DNA from: Bacilli bacterium
GTDB taxonomy: Bacteria > Bacillota_I > Bacilli_A > RF39 > UBA660
Reading direction: 5' to 3'
Length of the DNA: 11,124 nucleotides
NCBI GenBank assembly: GCA_900772445.1
Contig: CAAHEL010000028.1
Span: 1 to 11,124 of the forward strand
Of this stretch, positions 1-6,135 are shown one piece after another (within the stretch, counting starts at the first letter, position 1; the number at the start of each line of letters is the position of its first letter). The position numbers and the translations under genes were made by a program. The notes under the pieces are model-generated. The model did no database searches. It was not told the DNA's origin and was given only the letters and a program-made list of their open reading frames with translations.

Positions 1-42
1 TAAAAAACTATTGACAAAATAATTTGTTAATAGTCTTTTTTT
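1..42. terminator. Probable two-way intrinsic terminator downstream of the zinc-ribbon membrane protein gene
   Basis: Bases 7-18 pair with 23-34 (12 bp, one G-T pair, 4-base loop). The stem has an A-run on its left (2-6) and a T-run on its right (36-42), so a U-tract follows the hairpin on either strand. The minus-strand gene stops at 41-43, directly beside it. The stem is AT-rich and therefore weak. What lies to the left is outside the window. Confidence 0.55.
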
Positions 43-616
43 ATTTTATCTCTTTACCACAATTAGTACAGAATTTAGTATTATTATTTACTTTTGTTCC
101 ACAATTAAGGCAATATTTTTCAATTGCTACTTCTTTTCCACCAATTGGACCATTTATACTAACTTCAATATTTGGATTATATGTATATTTTCCTGATAAT
201 CCCCATATTATTACAATTATTGGTTTGATTAGTAATCCACCGATTGCCCATCCTATAGGTTCTTGGTTCATCTTTTTAGCTAAATTGTAAAAAATAAAGA
301 AATTAACTACAGCACTGGCAATATCTGTTAGGAATGAAATGTTATATGAGATGTTATCTATTTGTAAGGTAGTAGTTATTGAACCTAGTATAGCAATTAA
401 GAAGTACCATTTGTTTAATCCGGATATTTCTATTAAAATCCAAATATTATAAAATGGTATTATTGCTTCCCAACCATTTTTTCCTGCTTTTTTGAATAAT
501 TTCCATAATCCAATTATGTATAATATTCCAATTACTAATACTGCTAGTATAATTATTCCGGCGATTACTAGTGATGTTCCTGTTACTAAAGTGATAATAT
601 TATCAACGTTATTCAT
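41..616 (-). CDS. DUF5684-like multi-pass membrane protein with C-terminal zinc ribbon
   Basis: This 191-residue protein has a hydrophobic N-terminal helix (about residues 8-37). It is followed by a segment GKNGWEAIIPFYNIW (45-59) that resembles the DUF5684 family of small membrane proteins found in many Firmicutes. Two or three further hydrophobic stretches follow, to about residue 145. The C-terminus is a zinc ribbon of two CxxC pairs (C169/C172 and C183/C186, pattern YCLNCG...FCTNCG), the kind usually placed in the cytoplasm. I take the ATG at 616 as the start because AAAGGAG lies five bases before it; a longer TTG reading (631) would translate the Shine-Dalgarno itself. It is monocistronic and divergent from rbfA, with its own promoter. 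No catalytic motif is visible and the function is unknown. The fold assignment is by recognition only. Confidence 0.75.
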   Translation of the reverse strand: MNNVDNIITLVTGTSLVIAGIIILAVLVIGILYIIGLWKLFKKAGKNGWEAIIPFYNIWILIEISGLNKWYFLIAILGSITTTLQIDNISYNISFLTDIASAVVNFFIFYNLAKKMNQEPIGWAIGGLLIKPIIVIIWGLSGKYTYNPNIEVSINGPIGGKEVAIEKYCLNCGTKVNNNTKFCTNCGKEIK

Positions 617-635
617 CTTTACTCCTTTCAATTAA

Positions 636-664
636 AGTATATCAATTTTCTTTTAATAGTGCAA
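636..664 (-). promoter_or_regulatory. Sigma-A-type promoter of the zinc-ribbon membrane protein gene
   Basis: Read on the minus strand, a TTGCAC -35 box (664-659) and a TATACT -10 box (641-636) are separated by exactly 17 bases. The -10 box ends 19 bases before the ATG at 616, giving a short leader that holds AAAGGAG. Confidence 0.6.
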
Positions 665-702
665 TATGTTATTTAACTATTTAATTTTATTAATATTTAT
701 AG

Positions 703-708
703 TATAAT
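703..708 (+). promoter_or_regulatory. -10 box of the rbfA-nrnA-truB operon promoter
   Basis: A perfect TATAAT hexamer lies 22 bases before the rbfA start at 731; the -35 region 17 bases upstream (680-685, TTTAAT) is weak. Transcription should begin near 715. That is past the ATG at 713, so a start at 713 is unlikely and 731 is favoured. Confidence 0.6.
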
Positions 709-730
709 ATTAATGAAAGTGAGTGATATT

Positions 731-1078
731 ATGAGTATTAAATTAGAAAGATTATCTCATACTTTTGTTGAAGAGATATCAAGTATTTTACAGGAAGAAG
801 TTAAGGATCCTGATATAGAATTTGTTACTATTACTTCTTGTTCTATAAGTAGTGATTTATCTTATGCAAAGGTTTATTTTACTTGTTTAAATGATGATAA
901 AAGAGATGAAATAGTTAAATCTTTAAATAATGCAAGTGGATTTATTAGAAAAGAGTTATGTCAAAGAGTAGATATTAGAAAGATGCCAGAACTTACTTTT
1001 TTATACGATAAGTCTATAGAATATGGTAATAGAATTGAAGAGATTATTGAGGAAATTAATGCTGATGGAAAAAATTAA
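731..1078 (+). CDS. rbfA: Ribosome-binding factor A, 30S maturation factor
   Basis: RbfA is a small KH-fold protein that binds pre-30S subunits and supports 16S rRNA 5'-end processing and cold adaptation (known for the family). The 115-residue product has the family's usual length and landmarks: an N-terminal helix beginning MSIKLERLSHTF, then EEVKDPDIEFVTITSCSISSDLSYAKVYF, where the DP and the 'SxDLxxAKVYF' strand are typical, and a 'PELTFLYDKSIEYGNRIEEII' C-terminus. I use the ATG at 731. It is preceded by GTGAG/GTGAT, which matches the extended anti-Shine-Dalgarno, whereas an in-frame ATG at 713 lies at or before the predicted transcript start. It is the first gene of an operon and its end overlaps nrnA by 20 bases. 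In many Firmicutes it follows infB; here it has its own promoter next to a divergent gene. Confidence 0.93.
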   Translation: MSIKLERLSHTFVEEISSILQEEVKDPDIEFVTITSCSISSDLSYAKVYFTCLNDDKRDEIVKSLNNASGFIRKELCQRVDIRKMPELTFLYDKSIEYGNRIEEIIEEINADGKN

Positions 1079-2003
1079 GGATTTATTTGATAATGCGGAT
1101 TCAATATTAATACTTACACATAATAATCCTGATGGGGACGCAATTGGTAGTAGTCTTGGGTTATACAATGCTTTAATTAAAACTCATACTAATGTTGATG
1201 TTGTTATTAATGATGTACCTAGTGTATTTAGTTTTTTACCTAATTTTAATATGATTAAGAATACTTCAAAAAGAGAAGTATATGATTTAGTTGTTACTGT
1301 TGATTGTGCTGATATTTCTAGAGTTAATCAAGATAATAATTATTTTGAGAATGCTAAATATACACTTAATATAGATCATCATATGACTAATACAAGGTAT
1401 GCTAATTATAATTATGTTGAAGATTTTTCTGCTTGTTGTTTATATTTATCTAATATTTTTGATTTGATAGGTTTAGAAATTGATGAAGATGTTGCTTATC
1501 CTTTGATTACTGGGGTTATTACTGATACTGGTGGTTTTCAAAATTCAAATACTGATTATCGTACTTTTGATTTTGCTAGTAGGATATCTAAATTAATTGA
1601 TGTTCATAGTGTATATAAAAAAGTATTTGCTACTAAAAGTAGAGGGCAATTTGAATTATCTAAGATTGCTATTTCTAGGTTAGAAATAATTGATGATAAG
1701 ATAGCATTTACTTTTATTAATAAGGAAGACTTTAATTTAGTTAATGCTAATATTGGAGATCACGAAGGTATTGTTAATATTGGTAGAGAAATTGAAGGAA
1801 TAATAGTATCTATTTTTGTAAGAGAAATGAATTATGGTTATAAGGTTTCTTTAAGAAGTAATAATGATTTTGATGTTAGTGTTGTTGCTTCAGAATTTGG
1901 TGGTGGAGGACATAGGGCTGCCGCTGGTTTTGATAGTGATTTGTCATTTTCTTTATTAAAGGGAAGACTTATTAATGTGTTAAGGAATAAAATAAATGGA
2001 TAA
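1059..2003 (+). CDS. nrnA: DHH-family nanoRNase / pAp phosphatase NrnA
   Basis: NrnA degrades 2-5 nt RNA fragments and dephosphorylates 3'-phosphoadenosine 5'-phosphate, in the cytoplasm, using manganese (family knowledge). The 314-residue product matches the usual length of about 310-320. The DHH phosphoesterase metal motifs are present in order: H21-N-N-P-D25-G-D27, D82 in VDCAD, D106-H107-H108, and TDTGGF. The C-terminal DHHA1 substrate loop GGGGHRAAAGF (G281-R286 onward) is intact. The ATG at 1059 has GAGG six bases upstream, inside the end of rbfA; an ATG at 1065 (MEKIK) is an alternative with a 12-base spacing. The stop overlaps the truB start by 8 bases, suggesting translational coupling. 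nrnA between rbfA and truB is a common Firmicute arrangement. Confidence 0.92.
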   Translation: MLMEKIKDLFDNADSILILTHNNPDGDAIGSSLGLYNALIKTHTNVDVVINDVPSVFSFLPNFNMIKNTSKREVYDLVVTVDCADISRVNQDNNYFENAKYTLNIDHHMTNTRYANYNYVEDFSACCLYLSNIFDLIGLEIDEDVAYPLITGVITDTGGFQNSNTDYRTFDFASRISKLIDVHSVYKKVFATKSRGQFELSKIAISRLEIIDDKIAFTFINKEDFNLVNANIGDHEGIVNIGREIEGIIVSIFVREMNYGYKVSLRSNNDFDVSVVASEFGGGGHRAAAGFDSDLSFSLLKGRLINVLRNKING

Positions 2004-2859
2004 GATATTAGTTGTTAATAAAGATACTGGTTATACTAGTAGAGATGTTGTTAATATAATTGGGAAGCATTTTAATACAAAAAAAATAGGGCATACTGGT
2101 ACTTTGGATCCTATTGCTACTGGTGTTTTGGTTATTTGTATGGGTAAAAGTTTAAAGGTAGTAGATTTAATTACTTCATATGATAAGGAATATGTAGCAA
2201 GAGTAGTTTTAGGAATTGATACTGATACTTTAGATATTACTGGTAATAGGTCAAGAGATGAAGTTAGTAATGTAACTAAAGATATGGTAGTTGATGTTCT
2301 TAATAGTTTTCTTGGTAAGAGTATACAAGAAGTACCTAAATATTCAGCAATAAAAGTTAATGGTAAAAAATTATATGAATATGCAAGAAATGGTATTTCT
2401 GTTTCACTTCCTAAAAGAGAAATCAATATTTATGATATAGAATTACTTGGTGATATTGATATTTTAGATAATCATCAGGAATTTAGTTTTAGAGTTAGAG
2501 TTAGTAAAGGTACTTATATTAGGAGTTTGATTAGGGATATTGGTATTAAACTTGGTACTTGTGCTGTTATGAAAGAACTTACTAGAACTAAACAAGGAAA
2601 ATTTTGTATTGAGAATGCTTATGCAATTGAAGAGATAAAAAATGATAATTATGAATTATTAAATATTTCTGATGTTGTTGATATTCCTATGGTTACTGTT
2701 AGTGATGAATTATTATTTAAGATTAAGAATGGTATGGTATTAGATAAGTTTTTTGATGATGAAAAAGTATTGATCTTAGATAATTTAGGTAATGAAATTG
2801 GGATATATAAAGTGTATGATAAGGATAATAGTAAGGTTAAACCGGATAAAATATTCTAA
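1996..2859 (+). CDS. truB: tRNA pseudouridine(55) synthase TruB
   Basis: TruB converts U55 of the tRNA T-loop to pseudouridine. The 287-residue protein carries the family signature KIGHTGTLDPIATGVL with the catalytic aspartate at D38. It also has the N-terminal NKDTGYTSRDVV, the KYSAIKVNGKKLYEYAR substrate-binding segment and VSKGTYIRSLIRDIG, all in the expected order. It is slightly short of the Bacillus length (about 300), the difference lying in the C-terminal domain. The ATG overlaps the nrnA stop and has AAGGA nine bases upstream at 1982-1986. It is the last gene of the rbfA-nrnA-truB operon; ribF, which often follows truB, is absent. No clear intrinsic terminator follows, so some read-through into rplM-rpsI is possible. 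Confidence 0.95.
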   Translation: MDKILVVNKDTGYTSRDVVNIIGKHFNTKKIGHTGTLDPIATGVLVICMGKSLKVVDLITSYDKEYVARVVLGIDTDTLDITGNRSRDEVSNVTKDMVVDVLNSFLGKSIQEVPKYSAIKVNGKKLYEYARNGISVSLPKREINIYDIELLGDIDILDNHQEFSFRVRVSKGTYIRSLIRDIGIKLGTCAVMKELTRTKQGKFCIENAYAIEEIKNDNYELLNISDVVDIPMVTVSDELLFKIKNGMVLDKFFDDEKVLILDNLGNEIGIYKVYDKDNSKVKPDKIF

Positions 2860-2884
2860 TTTTAGAAAAAAATGTTATTAATTC

Positions 2885-2913
2885 TTGACAAAATCATATT
2901 TTTTTACTATAAT
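2885..2913 (+). promoter_or_regulatory. Consensus sigma-A promoter of rplM-rpsI
   Basis: A perfect TTGACA (2885-2890) and a perfect TATAAT (2908-2913) are separated by exactly 17 bases. Such a full-consensus match fits a highly expressed ribosomal protein operon. The start of transcription is expected near 2920, leaving a leader of about 85 bases. Confidence 0.88.
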
Positions 2914-2919
2914 CATAAT

Positions 2920-2996
2920 CGGTACATTTTCTGTTGGACTTTTTTGGTATTGGGAACACTGAAAAGGGATAACATATATTAAAATAAGGTTAGGAG
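2920..2996 (+). ncRNA. Structured 5' leader of rplM-rpsI, probable L13-type ribosomal protein leader
   Basis: Between promoter and start codon lies a foldable element. Bases 2932-2935 (TGTT) pair with 2971-2974 (AACA), extended by a G-T pair. An inner helix 2939-2944 (CTTTTT) pairs with 2961-2966 (GAAAAG), with an asymmetric GG/GGA-type internal loop between the helices. The apical segment GGTATTGGGAACACT is G-rich. Position, size and the GGGAACACTGAAAAGGG-like core resemble the L13 leader known upstream of rplM in Bacillales, which is thought to mediate feedback by r-protein L13. The assignment is from memory and context; a covariance-model search (Rfam L13_leader) would decide it. Confidence 0.65.
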
Positions 2997-3004
2997 AAGA
3001 AAAA

Positions 3005-3448
3005 ATGAAATCATTTATGCAAAGTAAAGAAACTGTTACTCGTAATTGGTATGTAATTGATGCAAAAGATATTCCATTAGGTAGAGTAGCAAGTAAAGCT
3101 GCAGTTGTATTAAGAGGAAAACATAAACCAACTTATACTCCTCATATTGACTGTGGTGATTATGTAATTATTATTAATGCAAAAGAAGTTATGTTAACTG
3201 GTAATAAGTTAAATGACAAAATCTATTATGATCATAGTAGATACGTTGGTGGTTTAAGAGAAAGAACTGCTAAGGAAATGAGAGAAAAATATCCTGTTGA
3301 AATGTTAGAAAGAGCAGTTAAGGGTATGCTTCCTCACAATAGATTAGGAAGACAAATGTATAAGAAATTATATGTTTATGAAGGAAGCACTCATCCACAT
3401 ATGGCACAACAACCTAAAGAAATGAAAGTTGAAGGAGGAAATAAATAA
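3005..3448 (+). CDS. rplM: 50S ribosomal protein L13 (uL13)
   Basis: The 147-residue product is full length (usual 142-150). It shows the L13 hallmarks: NWYVIDAKDIPLGRVASKAAVVLRGKHKPTYTPHIDCGDYVIIINA near the N-terminus, then KIYYDHSRYVGGLRERTAKE and the 'ERAVKGMLPHNRLGRQMYKKLYVYEGSTHPH' signature. L13 is an early assembly protein of the large subunit, binding 23S rRNA. The ATG follows AGGAG (2992-2996) by eight bases. It is cotranscribed with rpsI, two bases downstream of its stop, the near-universal bacterial pairing. Expression is probably controlled by the consensus promoter and the structured leader just upstream. Confidence 0.98.
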   Translation: MKSFMQSKETVTRNWYVIDAKDIPLGRVASKAAVVLRGKHKPTYTPHIDCGDYVIIINAKEVMLTGNKLNDKIYYDHSRYVGGLRERTAKEMREKYPVEMLERAVKGMLPHNRLGRQMYKKLYVYEGSTHPHMAQQPKEMKVEGGNK

Positions 3449-3450
3449 TT

Positions 3451-3873
3451 ATGGCAAAAGATAGTAAAAGAAAATTTTATGGAACTGGTAGAAGAAAAAG
3501 TTCTGTTGCTAGAGTTATTTTAACTCCAGGAACTGGTAAAATTGTTGTTAATGGTATTGATGTTAATGAATATATGCCATTTGAAGTATTAGTAATGGAT
3601 TTAAAACAACCTTTAGAAGTTACTAATAATTTAGAAACTTTTGACATTAGTGTTAATGTTAATGGTGGTGGATTTTCTGGTCAAACTGGTGCAATTAGAT
3701 TAGGTATTGCTAGAGCATTGCTTGAATATGATAAAGAAAATGAAGGAAAAGAAGATTCATATCGTAAGATTTTAAAATCTAATGGATTTATTACTAGAGA
3801 TTCTAGAAGTAAAGAAAGAAAGAAATATGGATTAAAGGCAGCAAGAAGAGCACCTCAATTCTCAAAGAGATAA
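3451..3873 (+). CDS. rpsI: 30S ribosomal protein S9 (uS9)
   Basis: The 140-residue product begins with FYGTGRRKSSVARVILTPGTGKIVVNG and ends KAARRAPQFSKR. The C-terminal SKR tail is the feature of S9 that reaches the ribosomal P-site tRNA. The NGGGFSGQTGAIRLGIARAL core is also typical. It is about ten residues longer than the common 130, because of a short N-terminal extension (MAKDSKRK) and a small insertion near EYDKENEGKEDSYR. The Shine-Dalgarno AAGGAGG (3432-3438) lies within the end of rplM, twelve bases before the ATG. A strong hairpin terminator follows 10 bases after the stop. Confidence 0.98.
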   Translation: MAKDSKRKFYGTGRRKSSVARVILTPGTGKIVVNGIDVNEYMPFEVLVMDLKQPLEVTNNLETFDISVNVNGGGFSGQTGAIRLGIARALLEYDKENEGKEDSYRKILKSNGFITRDSRSKERKKYGLKAARRAPQFSKR

Positions 3874-3883
3874 TATGTATATT

Positions 3884-3911
3884 AAAAAAACCTATTTGTT
3901 TAGGTTTTTTT
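3884..3911. terminator. Two-way intrinsic terminator between rpsI and the germination operon
   Basis: A-run 3884-3890 plus CCTA (3891-3894) pairs with TAGG (3901-3904) plus T-run 3905-3911, around a six-base loop, giving an 11-bp stem with a U-tract on either strand. It ends rpsI (plus) and gerB (minus). The TAA of the minus-strand gene (3900-3902) lies inside the loop and stem. Confidence 0.88.
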
Positions 3912-4973
3912 TCTTTTTATAAATGATGTAATGATAATTATTATGATTATTATAAATAATGTTAGGTTAATATATGGATAGGTATTTTTAGCAAATGTTG
4001 TAAATATAGTATTATTTTTAAATATAAGCATATCTAATGTTATTATTATTGCTATTATTATTAGGGATAATATATTGGAATTATTATCTTTTTTTATGGA
4101 ATTTTTGATATAATAAATAATAACTGATATTGGTATAAATGATAATGGTATCCATAGAATAGAGATGAAGTTTTCTACTCTGTCTAAGAAGTTAAAGAAA
4201 GATATTTTTTTAAGTATTATGTATTCTGGATATTGATATATTTTTGTTAGATAAATTCCAAGTGTTCCAATTGTTAATATTATTAGGATAAATGCTACTA
4301 GAAAAGATAGGGTATAAGTTATGATTATTGCTTTTGTTGTGTTTTTTTGGTCTTTGATATTTTCTTTTGATATTGATAGTATTGCGAATATGGGTATTAT
4401 TCTTGTTAAACTAAATATTAGGGAAGCAATTATATCTTTTTTTATACCGTGTTCTAGTATGGGGAAGAAGTTATCTATTTTTACTTGACTAGTTAATCCA
4501 ATTATATTTAATATGAAACCTGTGATAATAAATATTATTAATATTAGGGCAACTCTACTTATTGTTTCTATTCCTTTAGATGAACCATATAATAAGACTA
4601 TTCCTAATGATATATAAATTATTGTTATTGGTGTATCTGATAGGAATTGTGATACTATGAAATTACTTGTGCTATACATTAGGGTACTTGCTATTAATAA
4701 TAGTAATAGTGATGTTATTATGTTGATTATGGTACCAATAGTTTTTCCAAATAGTTTAATGGTTAATTCTGTTATACTGATTTTTTTGTTAAAGAGATAG
4801 ATAAATAGCAATATTGGTATAAAACCTATGATATAAGAGATAATTATACTGATATAGGCATCTTTTTCTGCAATGAAAGTTATTAGGTTTACACCAATTC
4901 CTATTAGGGAAGAAGTTATAAAGTACCAGATAAAGATGCTAAATTGTAATGAATTAATCTTCCATGATTTCAT
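3900..4973 (-). CDS. Spore germination receptor B subunit, GerAB/GerKB-type permease-like protein
   Basis: This 357-residue protein is almost entirely hydrophobic, with about ten predicted membrane helices, as expected for the Spore_permease family (APC superfamily). B subunits sit in the inner membrane of the spore and are thought to bind the nutrient germinant. Family-typical landmarks include an N-terminal 'QFSIFIWYFITSSLIGIG', a 'SSKGIETISRVA' segment and 'FLDRVENFISILWIP'. The C-terminus ends in a basic KRKKT tail after a long isoleucine run. I use the ATG at 4973: GGAGG (minus strand, 4983-4979) precedes it by five bases. An upstream TTG at 5012 would place that Shine-Dalgarno inside the protein. 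It overlaps the end of gerC by 20 bases, so coupling is likely. It is the last gene of the gerA-gerC-gerB operon. The germinant cannot be read from sequence. Confidence 0.9.
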   Translation of the reverse strand: MKSWKINSLQFSIFIWYFITSSLIGIGVNLITFIAEKDAYISIIISYIIGFIPILLFIYLFNKKISITELTIKLFGKTIGTIINIITSLLLLLIASTLMYSTSNFIVSQFLSDTPITIIYISLGIVLLYGSSKGIETISRVALILIIFIITGFILNIIGLTSQVKIDNFFPILEHGIKKDIIASLIFSLTRIIPIFAILSISKENIKDQKNTTKAIIITYTLSFLVAFILIILTIGTLGIYLTKIYQYPEYIILKKISFFNFLDRVENFISILWIPLSFIPISVIIYYIKNSIKKDNNSNILSLIIIAIIITLDMLIFKNNTIFTTFAKNTYPYINLTLFIIIIIIIITSFIKRKKT

Positions 4974-6135
4974 ATGTTCCTCCGAGTAGGTTTCCTTTTC
5001 CTTGTAGTTCAAAGTTAGATTTTACGTTAAATTCAAGGTTTTTAAATATTTTTTCATAGTAATTATCTTTATATTTGTTATAGAATTTAAAATCTTTTTT
5101 ATAAATTATATCTCTTATTTGATAGATATCACTATTATAAGTATCGTTTATTTCTTTAATTGATTTTTCTACTGATTTACTTATTTGATTATTTAATTTT
5201 TTATTTATTTTTTTTATTACTTCTTCTTTGTTTAAATCGTCATTACAAGAGTATTCGGCAATAGAACCTGTTCCTTTGAGATTTATTTTTACTTTTAGAT
5301 TTTTGGTGTCAACATCTATTGTTGATTTATCTAATAATATTTTTATGGTGGCATTTTTATTGTTGTCGCATTTATAAGTAAATAGTGTTTCTTTGACATT
5401 TCCTTTGATTAGGTTTACGTCAATACTTTGTCTTTTGGTTAGTTCTCCAAGATATTTGTTATCTTTAAATATTCCTAGATTACCTAAGATTATATCTGTT
5501 TTATCGGAGGTTGTTTCTAGGTTTTTTTCGTTATCTCCTTCTTTTTTGTTTTCTTTGATATTTATGGTTGGTAATACTAATTCTTTGTGGGGGTCTAGAT
5601 AAATATCCATCATATCATTAAATGTTACTAGAGAATTTATACCTGCGAATTTGTTATCTGTTGTTAAGGTATCAACGATGTTTTTACTTGATAAATTGGT
5701 TATTGGTGTTAGTATGTCTAGTAATTTATCATCTTTATTACTTGTGTCTACTAGAACATAGAATTCTTTTCTTATTTCACTATTTCTAAAGAAGAAATCA
5801 TACATACTAGTTAGGTCTTCTTTTGCAAGATTCTCTGTTACTAATAATACTTGCATATGCATACCGTATATTTTTCTTGATAATTCTTGAACGATACCTC
5901 TTGTTGCTTCTTGAATGGTTTTTCCTTCGTTAGTATAGGTTATAAAATATGGTTGATTTGCTGATGAGGTATCGTTTTGGTTTTTGGGATTTACTATTTG
6001 GGCGGTTACTTTAAATAAATCGTCTTTTTTATCTATTTCGATGGCGGATATTATTCCTATTTTATTTAATTCTTGATAGTTATAGCAACCTGTTAGTAAT
6101 AATAATGGTAATATTGATAAGATTATTTTTTTCAT
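4954..6135 (-). CDS. Spore germination receptor C subunit, Ger(x)C-type lipoprotein
   Basis: The 393-residue product begins with a lipoprotein signal peptide (KK, then a hydrophobic run, then LLLTGC) whose lipobox cysteine is C17. The mature protein would be diacylglyceryl-anchored on the outer face of the spore inner membrane. Ger(x)C landmarks follow: CYNYQELNKIGIISAIEIDK, TNEGKTIQEATRGIVQELSRKIYGMHMQVLLVTENLA, a DFFFRNSEIRKEFYVLV segment, and a C-terminal domain with 'KLNNQISKSVEKSIKEI' helices. The length fits the family (about 370-400). The ATG overlaps the gerA stop by one base (TAATG), with AGGAGG four bases upstream. C subunits are required for receptor function with the A and B subunits (family knowledge). 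Gene order A-C-B resembles B. subtilis gerK rather than gerA. Confidence 0.92.
   Translation of the reverse strand: MKKIILSILPLLLLTGCYNYQELNKIGIISAIEIDKKDDLFKVTAQIVNPKNQNDTSSANQPYFITYTNEGKTIQEATRGIVQELSRKIYGMHMQVLLVTENLAKEDLTSMYDFFFRNSEIRKEFYVLVDTSNKDDKLLDILTPITNLSSKNIVDTLTTDNKFAGINSLVTFNDMMDIYLDPHKELVLPTINIKENKKEGDNEKNLETTSDKTDIILGNLGIFKDNKYLGELTKRQSIDVNLIKGNVKETLFTYKCDNNKNATIKILLDKSTIDVDTKNLKVKINLKGTGSIAEYSCNDDLNKEEVIKKINKKLNNQISKSVEKSIKEINDTYNSDIYQIRDIIYKKDFKFYNKYKDNYYEKIFKNLEFNVKSNFELQGKGNLLGGTYEIMED

Noticed and set aside
11..16. TTGACA at the left edge as a promoter -35 box
   Set aside because: No -10 box lies 16-18 bases downstream (the region is a T-run), and the hexamer is part of the terminator stem.
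24..290. Plus-strand open frame near the left edge
   Set aside because: It is antisense to the zinc-ribbon membrane protein gene, which has a promoter, a Shine-Dalgarno and conserved CxxC pairs. Its start falls in the terminator hairpin.
2031..2426. Minus-strand open frame of 131 codons
   Set aside because: It is antisense to truB, whose catalytic motif is intact. No ribosome site or known domain is seen.
2857..2873. TTCTAA/TTAGAA inverted repeat after truB as a terminator
   Set aside because: The stem is six AT-rich pairs with a two-base loop and is followed by A residues, not T, on the coding strand.
5393..5602. Plus-strand open frame of 69 codons
   Set aside because: It is antisense to the gerC lipoprotein gene and has no supporting signal.
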